DNA of 25,990 bases from Flavobacteriaceae bacterium (GCA_030625995.1 DAOUPU010000011.1:1-25990); one strand, 5' to 3'. Shown: positions 16,901-25,326, numbered from the stretch's first letter. A program made the numbers and translations. Notes: generated from the sequence alone by a model not told the origin.

Positions 16901-18187
16901 TAAAATATCCCAAACAACAGGCTCCCTCTTATCAATAATTTTCCTGGCTGACTTTACAGTTTTTACAATACCTCTCTCAATCAATTTTCTGATAATAAAA
17001 GGCTTGTACAATTCTGCTGCCATATCTTTTGGTAATCCACATTCTGATAATTTTAGTGTTGGTCCAACAACAATTACCGAACGGGCTGAATAATCAACAC
17101 GTTTACCTAATAAGTTTTGACGGAAACGGCCTTGCTTTCCTTTTAAGGAATCTGATAATGATTTTAAAGGACGGTTAGATTCAGTTTTTACTGCTGAAGA
17201 TTTACGTGTATTATCAAACAGAGAATCTACAGACTCCTGCAACATACGCTTTTCATTACGTAAAATAACTTCAGGTGCTTTTATTTCCACTAATCGTTTT
17301 AAACGATTGTTTCGTATGATCACACGGCGATATAGATCATTCAGATCTGATGTTGCAAACCTTCCTCCATCCAATGGCACCAAAGGTCTAAGCTCTGGTG
17401 GGATAACCGGTACAACTTTCATGATCATCCATTCCGGTTTATTCTCCTTACGAGTATTTGCATCTCTAAAAGCTTCAACAACGTTCAAACGTTTTAAAGC
17501 CTCCATTTTACGTTGTTTTGATGTCTCAGTATTTGCCTTATGTCTTAATTCATAAGATAATTCATCTAAATCTATTCTAGATAAGAGCTCAATTAAACAT
17601 TCCGCACCCATTTTAGCTATAAACTTATCAGGATCAGAATCGTCCAAATAAATATTTTCTTGAGGTATTGATTCAAGAATATTCAAATACTCCTCCTCTG
17701 TAAGGAAGTCCATTTTTTGTACAGGTTCTCCTTCTGCATTATTGGCAATACCAGGTTGAATTACTACATATCTTTCGTAGTAAATAATCATATCCAACTT
17801 TTTTGATGGTAACCCCAGAAGATAACCCATTTTATTAGGCAACGATCTAAAATACCAAATATGGGCAACTGGAACTACCAGGTTGATATGACCAACTCTG
17901 TCCCTACGCACCTTCTTTTCTGTAACTTCAACACCACAACGATCACAGATAATACCTTTATATCTGATTCGTTTGTACTTTCCACAAGCACACTCATAAT
18001 CTTTTATAGGCCCGAAAATTCTTTCACAAAATAAACCGTCTCTTTCCGGTTTATGGGTACGATAATTTATGGTTTCTGGTTTGAGAACCTCTCCTCTTGA
18101 TTTTTCAAGAATTGTTTCAGGAGAAGCTAAACCAATTGTAATTTTATTAAATTTTTTTACAGTGTATTTTTCTCTTTGTCTTGCCAT
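13919..18187 (-). CDS. rpoC: RNA polymerase beta' subunit
   Basis: 1422 aa, the usual length for Flavobacteriia. The N-terminal zinc-binding cysteines are Cys66, Cys68, Cys81 and Cys84 (ECACGK...CDRCG). The catalytic magnesium loop NADFDGD spans 475-481, with Asp477, Asp479 and Asp481. The second zinc site is Cys825, Cys899, Cys906 and Cys909. Bridge-helix and trigger-loop regions follow (AAQSIGEPGTQLTLRTFH), and the C-terminus ends at VGLKEEIEN. The subunit pairs with RpoB to form the active centre. The gene starts 84 nt after the rpoB stop and ends next to an intrinsic terminator. Nothing suggests damage or unusual origin. Confidence 0.99.
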   Translation of the reverse strand: MARQREKYTVKKFNKITIGLASPETILEKSRGEVLKPETINYRTHKPERDGLFCERIFGPIKDYECACGKYKRIRYKGIICDRCGVEVTEKKVRRDRVGHINLVVPVAHIWYFRSLPNKMGYLLGLPSKKLDMIIYYERYVVIQPGIANNAEGEPVQKMDFLTEEEYLNILESIPQENIYLDDSDPDKFIAKMGAECLIELLSRIDLDELSYELRHKANTETSKQRKMEALKRLNVVEAFRDANTRKENKPEWMIMKVVPVIPPELRPLVPLDGGRFATSDLNDLYRRVIIRNNRLKRLVEIKAPEVILRNEKRMLQESVDSLFDNTRKSSAVKTESNRPLKSLSDSLKGKQGRFRQNLLGKRVDYSARSVIVVGPTLKLSECGLPKDMAAELYKPFIIRKLIERGIVKTVKSARKIIDKREPVVWDILENVLKGHPVLLNRAPTLHRLGIQAFQPKLIEGKAIQLHPLVCTAFNADFDGDQMAVHLPLGPEAILEAQLLMLASHNILNPANGSPITVPSQDMVLGLYYMTKKRKSTSKYKVKGEGITFYSPEEVNIAFNENKVELNASIKVRTKDINEEGELVSKIIETTVGRVLFNEVVPEKAGYINEVLTKRSLRDIIGNILKVTDVPTTGKFLDDIKNMGYKFAFQGGLSFSLGDIIIPEEKHTMIDEANKQVDSIMASYNMGMLTNKERYNQVIDIWGSTNNRLTELSMKRLREDQQGFNSVYMMLDSGARGSKEQIRQLTGMRGLMAKPKKSTAGGGEIIENPILSNFKEGLSILEYFISTHGARKGLADTALKTADAGYLTRRLVDVSQDVIVNEFDCGTLRGLEVKPLKNNDEIVETLGERILGRVSLHDIYNSNTDELIVESGEYITEDVVKKIEETTIDTVEVRSALTCESKRGICAKCYGYSLSTNKMVQIGESVGVIAAQSIGEPGTQLTLRTFHVGGIAGNISEENKLVSKFSGTINIDDLKTVEGVDTEGNTMNIVISRTSEIKVIDKKSGIVLSTNNIPYGSHIFVKNGGLIKEGGIICQWDPYNGVIVSEFGGKAVFEDILEGITFQVEMDEQTGFKEKVISDSKKKKVIPTLHIQNSKGETLRSYSLPVGAHLLIEENQKVKKGETLVKIPRKSGKAGDITGGLPRVTELFEARNPSNPAVVSEIDGVVTFGKIKRGNREIIVESKLGDIKKYLVKLSNQILVQENDFVKAGMSLSDGATTPSDILNIQGPAKVQEYLVNEIQEVYRLQGVKINDKHFEVVVRQMMRKVKIIDSGDTIFLENQLIHKNDFMEVNDNIYGLKVIEDAGDSETFKAGQIVTARQLRDENSILKRNDKNLVDARDAVPATAEPILQGITRASLQTKSFISAASFQETTKVLNEAAVSGKEDYLEGLKENVIVGKRIPAGTGMRMYDNIIVGLKEEIEN

Positions 18188-18226
18188 AATAATGGAATAG
18201 AATTAAATTGTAAAAATTATATTATT

Positions 18227-18256
18227 AGCAAGGAATTTTAAATAAAATTCCTTGCT
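18227..18256. other. Perfect 13-bp hairpin in the rpoB-rpoC gap
   Basis: AGCAAGGAATTTT and AAAATTCCTTGCT are exact inverted repeats separated by 4 nt. On the transcribed - strand no T-run follows, so it is unlikely to be a strong terminator. It may act as an RNA processing or stability element between the two subunit cistrons. Confidence 0.6.
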
Positions 18257-18271
18257 TAAAAAAGTTGTTTG

Positions 18272-21200
18272 TTATTCTTCTAACCTCAGATCTAAACCTA
18301 ATCCTTTCAATTCGTGCATCAACACGTTAAATGATTCAGGTAATCCAGGTTCGGGCATTCTTTCACCCTTCACTATTGATTCATAAGTTTTTGCTCTACC
18401 CATAACATCATCTGATTTTACAGTTAAGATCTCTCTTAAAGTAGATGAAGCCCCGTAGGCCTCAAGTGCCCAAACTTCCATTTCACCAAATCGCTGACCT
18501 CCAAACTGTGCTTTACCTCCAAGTGGTTGCTGCGTAATTAAAGAATAAGGTCCAATAGAACGGGCATGCATTTTATCTTCAATCATATGCCCTAATTTGA
18601 TCATATAAATTACCCCTACGGTTGCAGGTTGATCAAAACGCTCTCCTGTTCCTCCATCATACAAGTATGTATGTCCAAATTCAGGAATTCCTGCTTCCTT
18701 AGTTAATTCAGTAATCTGATCAATATTGGCACCATCAAAAATTGGAGTCGCATATTTTTGACCTAATTTTTGACCAGCCCAACCAAGAACAGTCTCATAA
18801 ATTTGACCAATGTTCATACGTGATGGCACCCCTAACGGATTCAGTACTATATCAACAGGTGTTCCGTCTTCTAAAAACGGCATGTCTTCCTGACGTACAA
18901 TTCTAGCAATGATACCTTTATTTCCGTGTCTACCGGCCATTTTATCTCCTACTTTTAATTTACGTTTTTTAGCAACATAAATTTTAGCAAGTTCTATAAT
19001 ACCTTTAGGCAATTCATCTCCTACCGTAACTGCAAATTTCTTACGACGCAGGGATCCCTGTAAATCACTAACCTTTATTTTATAGTTGTGAACCAATCTA
19101 TTAACCAGGTTATTTAATGATTTGTCTGTAGTCCAAATACCCTTAGTTAAGTGTTCAAAATCTGCTACTGAATTCAACATTTTCAAAGTAAACTTTTTAC
19201 CTTTTGGTAAAATTTCTTCTCCAAGATCATTTTGAACACCCTGGGAGGTTTTACCATTTATCAGACTAAAAAGTTTATCTATCAGAATATTTCTAAGTTT
19301 GTCAAATTCTATGGAAAATTCCGTTTCAAGATTATTCACATCCTCCTTATCCTTAACTCTCTTAGCCTTATCTTTTATTGCACGTTGAAATAATTTTTTA
19401 CCTATTACAACCCCACGTAAAGAAGGTGAAGCCTTTAATGAAGCATCTTTCACATCACCCGCATTATCTCCAAAAATTGCTCTTAATAATTTTTCTTCCG
19501 GTGTAGGATCTGATTCTCCCTTAGGAGTAATTTTCCCAATTAAAATATCACCGGGCTTAATTTCGGCTCCTATTCTAATCATACCATTTTCATCAAGGTC
19601 CTTAGTAGCTTCTTCACTTACATTAGGAATGTCAGCAGTTAATTCCTCTGCACCTAATTTTGTGTCTCTTACGTCTAAAGAATATTCATCAATATGGATC
19701 GAAGTGAAAATATCTTCTTTAACAACTTTTTCAGAAATTACAATTGCATCCTCAAAATTATATCCTTTCCACGGCATGAAGGCCACTTTCATATTTCTAC
19801 CAAGTGCCAATTCACCTTTTTCAGTTGCATATCCTTCACATAATACCTGACCTTTAGAAACTTTATCTCCTTTTTTAACAATTGGATGTAGGTTAATTGA
19901 AGTCCCCTGATTAGTCTTTCTAAATTTAATCAGGTTATAGGTTCTATCATCACTATCAAAACTTACTATTCTCTCATTATCCGACCTGTTATATCTTATT
20001 TCAATACGATCAGAATCAACATATGTTACAACTCCATCACCTTCAGCATTTATCAAAATTCTAGAATCCTTTGCAACTCTACGTTCCAATCCGGTACCAA
20101 CAATAGGCGATTCTGGCCTCATAAGTGGTACTGCCTGACGCATCATATTTGATCCCATCAGTGCTCGATTCGCATCATCGTGTTCTAAGAAAGGAATTAA
20201 TGATGCTGATATGGAAGAAATTTGGTTTGGTGATACATCCATATAGTTTATTTCTTCAGAAGAAACCAGTGGAAAATCGCCATCTTCTCTGGCAACAACT
20301 TTTTCTAACACAATCTTGCCTTCGTTATTCAGATCAAGATTAGATTGTGCTATTTTCATTCCCTCTTCCTCTTCTGCACTCAAATAAACGGGTGCTTCAG
20401 CTATATCAACTATGCTTTCCTTAACCTCTCTATACGGTGTTTCAATAAATCCTAGATTATTTACTTTTGCATAAACTGCTAAAGATGAAATCAAACCAAT
20501 ATTAGGTCCCTCAGGAGTTTCAATAGGACACAATCTTCCATAATGTGTAAAGTGAACATCCCGAACCTCAAAACCAGCTCTTTCTCTTGACAGACCACCT
20601 GGGCCTAGGGCAGATAACCTACGTTTATGAGTGATTTCAGCCAATGGATTGGTTTGATCCATAAACTGAGATAACTGATTTGTACCAAAAAATGAATTAA
20701 TAACAGACGATAAGGTCTTTGCATTAATCAAATCTATTGGAGTAAACACTTCGTTATCACGAACATTCATTCTCTCTCTGATTGTACGAGCCATTCTTGA
20801 TAAACCAACACCAAACTGGCTTGCAAGCTGCTCTCCAACAGTTCTTACACGACGGTTTGATAAGTGGTCAATATCATCAACTTCGGCTTTTGAGTTCACT
20901 AAGTTTATTAAATTCTTAACTATAGTGATAATATCTTCTTTGGTTAATACTCTCTGATCAATATCAACATCTAATTCTAATTTTTTATTCATTCTGTAAC
21001 GTCCTACTTCTCCAAGATTGTAACGTTGTTCAGAAAAGAACAATTTATTTATAATACCTTTAGCTGTTTCATAATCAGGCGGTTCTGCATTACGTAACTG
21101 ACGGTAAATATGCTCAACGGCTTCCTTTTCAGAATTTGTCGGATCCTTTTGCAAGGTGTTATGAATAATGGCATAATCACCGGATTCATTATCCAATTTA

Positions 21201-22087
21201 TGCAACAAAATTGTTTTTGAGCCGGATTCTATAATTTCTTCGATATGTTCCTTTTCAAGAACCGTATCTCTATCCAAAACAATCTCATTACGTTCAATAG
21301 ATACAACTTCACCTGTGTCTTCATCAACAAAATCCTCGAACCAGGTTTTTAAAACTCTGGCTGCCAGTTTCCTGTTTAATACCTTTTTTAGTCCGCTTTT
21401 TGAAACCTTAATCTCCTCTGCAAGATCAAATATCTCAAGAATATCTTTATCTCTTTCAAAACCAATTGCTCTAAAGAGTGTAGTTACAGGTAATTTTTTC
21501 TTTCTATCGATATAAGCAAACATCACTTGATTAATATCGGTAGCAAATTCAATCCAAGATCCTTTAAATGGAATTACTCTTGCTGAATATAATTTTGTTC
21601 CATTTGCATGGAAGGATTGCCCGAAGAAAACGCCAGGAGATCGGTGTAATTGAGATACCACTACACGTTCTGCACCATTAATAACGAAAGTACCGCTGTG
21701 AGTCATATAAGGAATAACCCCCAGATAAACATCTTGTACGATAGTTTCAAAATCCTCATGTTCCGGGTCAGTACAATATAATCTCAAACGAGCTTTTAAA
21801 GGAACACTATATGTTAATCCTCTTTCGATACATTCTTGAATAGAATATCTAGGTGGGTCAACAAAGTAATCTAAAAACTCTAAAACAAAATTATTTCGAG
21901 TATCTGTAATTGGAAAATTTTCCATGAAAGTTTTAAAAAGACCTTCATCACTTCTTTCATCAGATTTGGTTTCCAGTTGAAAAAAATCTTGGAATGATTT
22001 TATTTGAATATCCAAAAAGTCAGGATAATCACTTATCAATTTAGCTGATGCAAAGTTTATTCTTTGGTTATTTTGTATCGTTGCCAA
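18272..22087 (-). CDS. rpoB: RNA polymerase beta subunit
   Basis: 1271 aa, full length for Flavobacteriia. The start is TTG at 22087: an in-frame stop lies 8 codons upstream, no ATG occurs there, and homology (RINFASAK, DYPDFLDIQIKSF) begins directly after it. The rifampicin-pocket segment FFGTNQLSQFMDQTN to RRLSALGPGGL is wild type, with Asp477, His487 and Ser492 at the positions of E. coli Asp516, His526 and Ser531. Downstream hallmarks are RLCPIETPEGPNIGLI, GRNMKVAFMPWKGYNFEDA and KVGDKMAGRHGNKGI; the C-terminal module GGKAQFGGQRFGEMEVWALE contacts RpoC. It is encoded 110 nt after rplL, with a hairpin in the gap. Confidence 0.98.
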   Translation of the reverse strand: MATIQNNQRINFASAKLISDYPDFLDIQIKSFQDFFQLETKSDERSDEGLFKTFMENFPITDTRNNFVLEFLDYFVDPPRYSIQECIERGLTYSVPLKARLRLYCTDPEHEDFETIVQDVYLGVIPYMTHSGTFVINGAERVVVSQLHRSPGVFFGQSFHANGTKLYSARVIPFKGSWIEFATDINQVMFAYIDRKKKLPVTTLFRAIGFERDKDILEIFDLAEEIKVSKSGLKKVLNRKLAARVLKTWFEDFVDEDTGEVVSIERNEIVLDRDTVLEKEHIEEIIESGSKTILLHKLDNESGDYAIIHNTLQKDPTNSEKEAVEHIYRQLRNAEPPDYETAKGIINKLFFSEQRYNLGEVGRYRMNKKLELDVDIDQRVLTKEDIITIVKNLINLVNSKAEVDDIDHLSNRRVRTVGEQLASQFGVGLSRMARTIRERMNVRDNEVFTPIDLINAKTLSSVINSFFGTNQLSQFMDQTNPLAEITHKRRLSALGPGGLSRERAGFEVRDVHFTHYGRLCPIETPEGPNIGLISSLAVYAKVNNLGFIETPYREVKESIVDIAEAPVYLSAEEEEGMKIAQSNLDLNNEGKIVLEKVVAREDGDFPLVSSEEINYMDVSPNQISSISASLIPFLEHDDANRALMGSNMMRQAVPLMRPESPIVGTGLERRVAKDSRILINAEGDGVVTYVDSDRIEIRYNRSDNERIVSFDSDDRTYNLIKFRKTNQGTSINLHPIVKKGDKVSKGQVLCEGYATEKGELALGRNMKVAFMPWKGYNFEDAIVISEKVVKEDIFTSIHIDEYSLDVRDTKLGAEELTADIPNVSEEATKDLDENGMIRIGAEIKPGDILIGKITPKGESDPTPEEKLLRAIFGDNAGDVKDASLKASPSLRGVVIGKKLFQRAIKDKAKRVKDKEDVNNLETEFSIEFDKLRNILIDKLFSLINGKTSQGVQNDLGEEILPKGKKFTLKMLNSVADFEHLTKGIWTTDKSLNNLVNRLVHNYKIKVSDLQGSLRRKKFAVTVGDELPKGIIELAKIYVAKKRKLKVGDKMAGRHGNKGIIARIVRQEDMPFLEDGTPVDIVLNPLGVPSRMNIGQIYETVLGWAGQKLGQKYATPIFDGANIDQITELTKEAGIPEFGHTYLYDGGTGERFDQPATVGVIYMIKLGHMIEDKMHARSIGPYSLITQQPLGGKAQFGGQRFGEMEVWALEAYGASSTLREILTVKSDDVMGRAKTYESIVKGERMPEPGLPESFNVLMHELKGLGLDLRLEE

Positions 22088-22135
22088 TGGAGAAAAATTT
22101 AAATTAAATTATAAGAACGAATATATATGCAAAAT

Positions 22136-22174
22136 GGTTTAGGCCTCAGGGATTACACCTCAAAGACCTAAACC
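22136..22174. other. Hairpin in the rplL-rpoB gap, possible attenuator or processing site
   Basis: GGTTTAGG (22136-22143) and CCTAAACC (22167-22174) form a perfect 8-bp stem, with a further AGG/CCT pair possible in the loop. On the - strand the second arm is followed by ATTTTG only, a weak T-tract. In E. coli the same gap holds an attenuator and an RNase III site; a similar role here is inferred from position. Confidence 0.5.
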
Positions 22175-22197
22175 TTAATAATTTAGATGAAAAGCAA

Positions 22198-22572
22198 TTA
22201 TTTTAGCTCAACTTCCGCACCAGCTTCCTCTAAAGATTTTTTAAGACCTTCAGCCTCATCTTTAGAAACTCCTTCTTTGATAGGTGCTGGTGCACTATCA
22301 ACGATACCTTTCGCTTCTTTTAATCCTAAACCAGTTAATTCTTTAACCAATTTAACTACAGCCAATTTTGAACCTCCAGCTGCAGTAAGAATTACGTCAA
22401 ACTCTGTTTGCTCTTCGGCTGCTTCTTCACCGCCAGCTGCTGGTCCAGCTACTGCTACTGCAGCTGCTGCTGGTTCTATACCATATTCTTCTTTTAAAAT
22501 ATTTGCCAATTCATTAACTTCCTTCACTGATAAGTTAACTAGTTGTTCTGCGAAATCTTTTAACTCTGCCAT
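22198..22572 (-). CDS. rplL: Ribosomal protein L7/L12
   Basis: 124 aa, typical length. The N-terminal dimerisation domain binding L10 (DFAEQLVNLSVKEVNELANIL) is followed by an Ala/Gly/Glu-rich flexible hinge at about 35-55 and the C-terminal factor-binding domain, with FDVILTAAGGSKLAVVK and LTGLGLKEAKGIVD. It forms the ribosomal stalk that recruits elongation factors. It lies 47 nt after rplJ and 110 nt before rpoB, the conserved order. Confidence 0.99.
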   Translation of the reverse strand: MAELKDFAEQLVNLSVKEVNELANILKEEYGIEPAAAAVAVAGPAAGGEEAAEEQTEFDVILTAAGGSKLAVVKLVKELTGLGLKEAKGIVDSAPAPIKEGVSKDEAEGLKKSLEEAGAEVELK

Positions 22573-22619
22573 TTTTCTAGTGTTTAAATTTTAATTATAA
22601 TAGTTTATTTGTGTGTTTA

Positions 22620-23135
22620 TTATTTTTCTGATAATGTTTTCAATATGCCAGACAATTTATTACCGCCCGATTGTAATGCTGAAATAACATTCTTTGCAGG
22701 TGATTGTAAAATTGTAATAATATCTCCAATCAATTCTTCTTTAGATTTTATATTAACAAGCGTATTCAATTGGTCATCACCAACATAAATTGCCGCCTCA
22801 ATATAAGCTCCTTTTAACAACGGTCTATCAGAACCTTTTCGGAATTCTTTAATTACTTTCGCCGGAGCATTTCCAGTTTCAGAAACCATGATCGAAGTAT
22901 TTCCTTTTAATGTACTAGGTAATTCTCCAAAATCTTTATCCGATTTCTCCATTGCTTTTTCAAGCAAGGTGTTTTTTACAACCGCCAAATTAATGTTGGC
23001 CTTAAAACATGCTCTACGTAAATTTGATGTTTCTAAAGCATTCAGTCCTGAAATATCTGTTAAATAGATAATCCTATTTTCAGCTAATTTGTTTGTTAAA
23101 GTTTCTATTACTTGTGATTTTTCTTCTCTTGTCAT
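22620..23135 (-). CDS. rplJ: Ribosomal protein L10
   Basis: 171 aa. The N-terminal rRNA-binding domain (REEKSQVIETLTNKL, YLTDISGLNALETSNLRR, VVKNTLLEKAM) and the C-terminal helix that anchors L7/L12 dimers are both present. The gap to rplA is only 22 nt, too short for an E. coli-like L10 autoregulatory leader immediately upstream, so regulation is probably different or involves the rplA coding region. Confidence 0.98.
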   Translation of the reverse strand: MTREEKSQVIETLTNKLAENRIIYLTDISGLNALETSNLRRACFKANINLAVVKNTLLEKAMEKSDKDFGELPSTLKGNTSIMVSETGNAPAKVIKEFRKGSDRPLLKGAYIEAAIYVGDDQLNTLVNIKSKEELIGDIITILQSPAKNVISALQSGGNKLSGILKTLSEK

Positions 23136-23157
23136 AATTCAAATATTTTAACCTTAA

Positions 23158-23850
23158 TTAACTAACTGATTTAGTATCAATTTCAACGCTAGGACTCATC
23201 GTACTGGATAAGAAAATACTTTTTACATAAGTTCCTTTAACAGTAGCTGGCTTTAACTTCAATAGGGTTTGAATCAATTCATTTGCGTTTTCAGCTATTT
23301 TATCAGCATCAAATGATGCTTTACCAATTGCAGCATGAACAATTCCAGTTTTATCAACTTTAAAGTCAATTTTTCCCCCTTTAACATCTTTTACGGCTTT
23401 AGCAACATCCATAGTAACAGTTCCTGTTTTTGGGTTAGGCATTAATCCTCGTGGTCCTAATATTCTACCAAGCGGTCCTAATTTACCCATAACACTAGGC
23501 ATTGTAACTATAACATCAATATCCGTCCATCCTCCTTTAATTTTTTGAAGGTACTCATCTAATCCAACATAATCCGCCCCAGCTTCTTTCACTTCGGCTT
23601 CTTTGTCTGGTGTAACAAGAGCTAACACTCTAACCTCTTTACCCGTACCATGAGGTAAGGTAACTACGCCTCTAACCATTTGGTTAGCCTTACGAGGATC
23701 AACACCTAAACGTATGGCAAGATCTATACTTGCATCAAACTTTACATTGGTGATTTTCTTTACTAAAGAAGAAGCATCTTCTAAATTATATGCAATATTT
23801 GCATCAACTTTTGAATGCGCTTCCTTTTGTTTCTTCGTCAGTTTTGCCAT
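23158..23850 (-). CDS. rplA: Ribosomal protein L1
   Basis: 230 aa, full length. MAKLTKKQKEAHSKVD at the start and GPRGLMPNPKTGTVT with GGKIDFKVDKTGIVH in the second half are family signatures. L1 binds 23S rRNA at the mobile stalk near the E site and often represses its own operon. It starts 4 nt after rplK. I did not find a convincing L1 mimic site in the nusG-rplK gap. Confidence 0.99.
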   Translation of the reverse strand: MAKLTKKQKEAHSKVDANIAYNLEDASSLVKKITNVKFDASIDLAIRLGVDPRKANQMVRGVVTLPHGTGKEVRVLALVTPDKEAEVKEAGADYVGLDEYLQKIKGGWTDIDVIVTMPSVMGKLGPLGRILGPRGLMPNPKTGTVTMDVAKAVKDVKGGKIDFKVDKTGIVHAAIGKASFDADKIAENANELIQTLLKLKPATVKGTYVKSIFLSSTMSPSVEIDTKSVS

Positions 23851-23854
23851 CTTC

Positions 23855-24301
23855 TTATGCTGTTTTTACAGGAGCTTTTCCTTTAACCTTAATACCCATA
23901 GACCTTGCAGTTCCTGCTACCATCAACATAGCAGATTCAACTTGAAATGCATTTAAATCTTGCATTTTATCTTCCGCAATTGCTTTGACTTGATCCCAGG
24001 TTACTGTAGCTACTCTATTACGATTAGGCTCTCCTGATCCTTTTTTAATTTTGGCTGCTTCTAATAATTGAACGGCCGCTGGAGGTGTTTTAACAACAAA
24101 ATCAAATGATTTGTCTTTATAAACATTGATAACTACAGGTAATATTTTTCCTGGTTTATCTTGAGTTCTAGCATTAAATTGCTTACAGAACTCCATAATG
24201 TTAACTCCGGCAGCACCCAATGCAGGCCCAACAGGTGGTGAAGGATTCGCTGCTCCTCCACGTACTTGTAATTTTACAACCTTACTAATTTCTTTTGCCA
24301 T
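23855..24301 (-). CDS. rplK: Ribosomal protein L11
   Basis: 148 aa. The N-terminal domain carries GGAANPSPPVGPALGAAGVN, the region that contacts thiostrepton and the GTPase centre; the C-terminal RNA-binding domain has KIKKGSGEPNRNRVATV and ends in TARSMGIKVKG. It binds the 23S rRNA GTPase-associated region at the stalk base. It follows nusG by 66 nt. Confidence 0.99.
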   Translation of the reverse strand: MAKEISKVVKLQVRGGAANPSPPVGPALGAAGVNIMEFCKQFNARTQDKPGKILPVVINVYKDKSFDFVVKTPPAAVQLLEAAKIKKGSGEPNRNRVATVTWDQVKAIAEDKMQDLNAFQVESAMLMVAGTARSMGIKVKGKAPVKTA

Positions 24302-24367
24302 TTTTATAACTTTAATTAAGAAAATACATTAATTGGAAGCTAATGCATTAACATAATGTTGTAACAT

Positions 24368-24922
24368 TTATGAAATTTTTTCAACTTGCATATAGTTTAG
24401 CTCTAATGGAGTTTTTCTTCCAAAGATCTTGACCATAACTTCAAGTTTTCTCTTTTCTTCGTTAATTTTTTCTATAGTCCCATCAAATCCATTAAATGGT
24501 CCATCAATAACTTTTACTGTTTCTCCAGGAATAAAGGGTATTGCTACATTTTCGTTTTGAACAGCCAACTCATCAACCGTACCTAACATTCTATTAACTT
24601 CTGCCTTTCTTAATGGAATCGGCTCCCCTCCTTTTGTTTCACCCAAAAAACCGATCACACCGGTAACGGCCTTAATAATGTGTGGAACCTCACCGGTTAT
24701 GTTTGCCTCTATCATAATGTATCCAGGAAAATAAACCTTTTCTTTATGGTACTTTTTCCCATTTCGAATTTGGATAACCTTTTCGGTTGGAACTAGAACT
24801 TGACTAACAAAATCGTTTAAACCCAATCGAGATATTTCATTTTCGATATAAGTTTTTACCTTATTTTCTTGTCCGCCTATTGCTCTGACAGCGTACCATT
24901 TCATTGAAGAAGACTCAGCCAT
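24368..24922 (-). CDS. nusG: Transcription termination/antitermination factor NusG
   Basis: 184 aa. The NGN domain (KWYAVRAIGGQENKVKTYIE, VYFPGYIMIEA, VIGFLGETKGGEPIPL) is followed by a C-terminal KOW domain from about residue 128 (PGETVKVIDGPFNGFDGTIEKIN). It binds the RNA polymerase clamp and links it to ribosomes or Rho. Translation could also start at the internal Met7 (MKWYAV), closer to most homologues; the upstream ATG is only 8 nt past secE. No extra domain is inserted. Confidence 0.98.
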   Translation of the reverse strand: MAESSSMKWYAVRAIGGQENKVKTYIENEISRLGLNDFVSQVLVPTEKVIQIRNGKKYHKEKVYFPGYIMIEANITGEVPHIIKAVTGVIGFLGETKGGEPIPLRKAEVNRMLGTVDELAVQNENVAIPFIPGETVKVIDGPFNGFDGTIEKINEEKRKLEVMVKIFGRKTPLELNYMQVEKIS

Positions 24923-24930
24923 TTTTTTTA

Positions 24931-25122
24931 CTAATTAAAAATATTAAAATATTTTTCTAAACCTGTCTGGAAAAACTTATCCACCAAAAACACTGCAATT
25001 GCAAAAATGATAGTAAATACAGCAACAACAACTGTAGTTTTTTGCGCTTCCTGTCTAGGCATCCAAGTAACTTCGTTTTGCAGTTCTTTAAATGAATCTT
25101 TAATATAATTTACTACACCCAT
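24931..25122 (-). CDS. secE: Preprotein translocase subunit SecE
   Basis: 63 aa, the short single-span form common outside Enterobacteria. An N-terminal amphipathic helix (YIKDSFKELQNEVTWMPRQEA) precedes one transmembrane segment at about 30-51 (VVVAVFTIIFAIAVFLVDKF). It clamps the two halves of SecY in the inner membrane. The ATG is 17 nt beyond the 3' end of tRNA-Trp, so tRNA and mRNA are probably cotranscribed and then separated by processing. Confidence 0.96.
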   Translation of the reverse strand: MGVVNYIKDSFKELQNEVTWMPRQEAQKTTVVVAVFTIIFAIAVFLVDKFFQTGLEKYFNIFN

Positions 25123-25138
25123 ATTTTCTTGTTTTACG

Positions 25139-25211
25139 CACGGGTGGAGAGGCTCGAACTCCCGACACCTGGTTTTGGAGACCAGTGCTCTACCAACTGA
25201 GCTACACCCGT
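25139..25211 (-). tRNA. trnW: tRNA-Trp (anticodon CCA)
   Basis: 73-nt cloverleaf on the - strand. The acceptor stem is ACGGGTG / CACCCGT with discriminator G; the D arm is GCTC AGTTGGTA GAGC; the anticodon stem CTGGT / ACCAG encloses the loop CTCCAAA, so the anticodon is CCA. The variable region is GTGTC, and the T arm is GGGAG TTCGAGC CTCTC, with one G-U pair. The 3' CCA is not encoded. It lies between tuf and secE, the usual Bacteroidota order. Confidence 0.97.
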
Positions 25212-25270
25212 ATTCAGAATCTATACGTAATTATTTGAATAAACCCTAAAAAATTTACCGACCTTTAATT

Positions 25271-25326
25271 TTAAAAAATAGCTTTCATTTAAAAGCATAC
25301 TAGGTGCCTCTTGAAAGAGGCACCTA
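25271..25326 (-). terminator. Tandem hairpins after tuf, probable terminator
   Basis: The first hairpin (25301-25326) has an 11-bp stem, TAGGTGCCTCT / AGAGGCACCTA, with a 4-nt loop, 37 nt past the tuf stop, but no immediate T-run. A second, AT-rich one follows on the - strand (25281-25296, GCTTT / AAAGC) and leads straight into TATTTTTT (25280-25273). Together they look like a terminator, possibly partial, because no clear promoter is seen before tRNA-Trp. Confidence 0.6.

Noticed and set aside
15156..17555. Several + strand frames opposite rpoC
   Set aside because: Antisense shadows; rpoC is intact and conserved across the whole stretch.
20580..20720. Rifampicin-resistance change in rpoB
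   Set aside because: Asp477, His487 and Ser492 and the surrounding residues match the sensitive consensus.
22187..22594. 135-codon + strand frame rich in Ser, Ala and Pro
   Set aside because: It is the reverse-strand image of the Ala/Glu-rich rplL hinge and gene; rplL is unmistakable.
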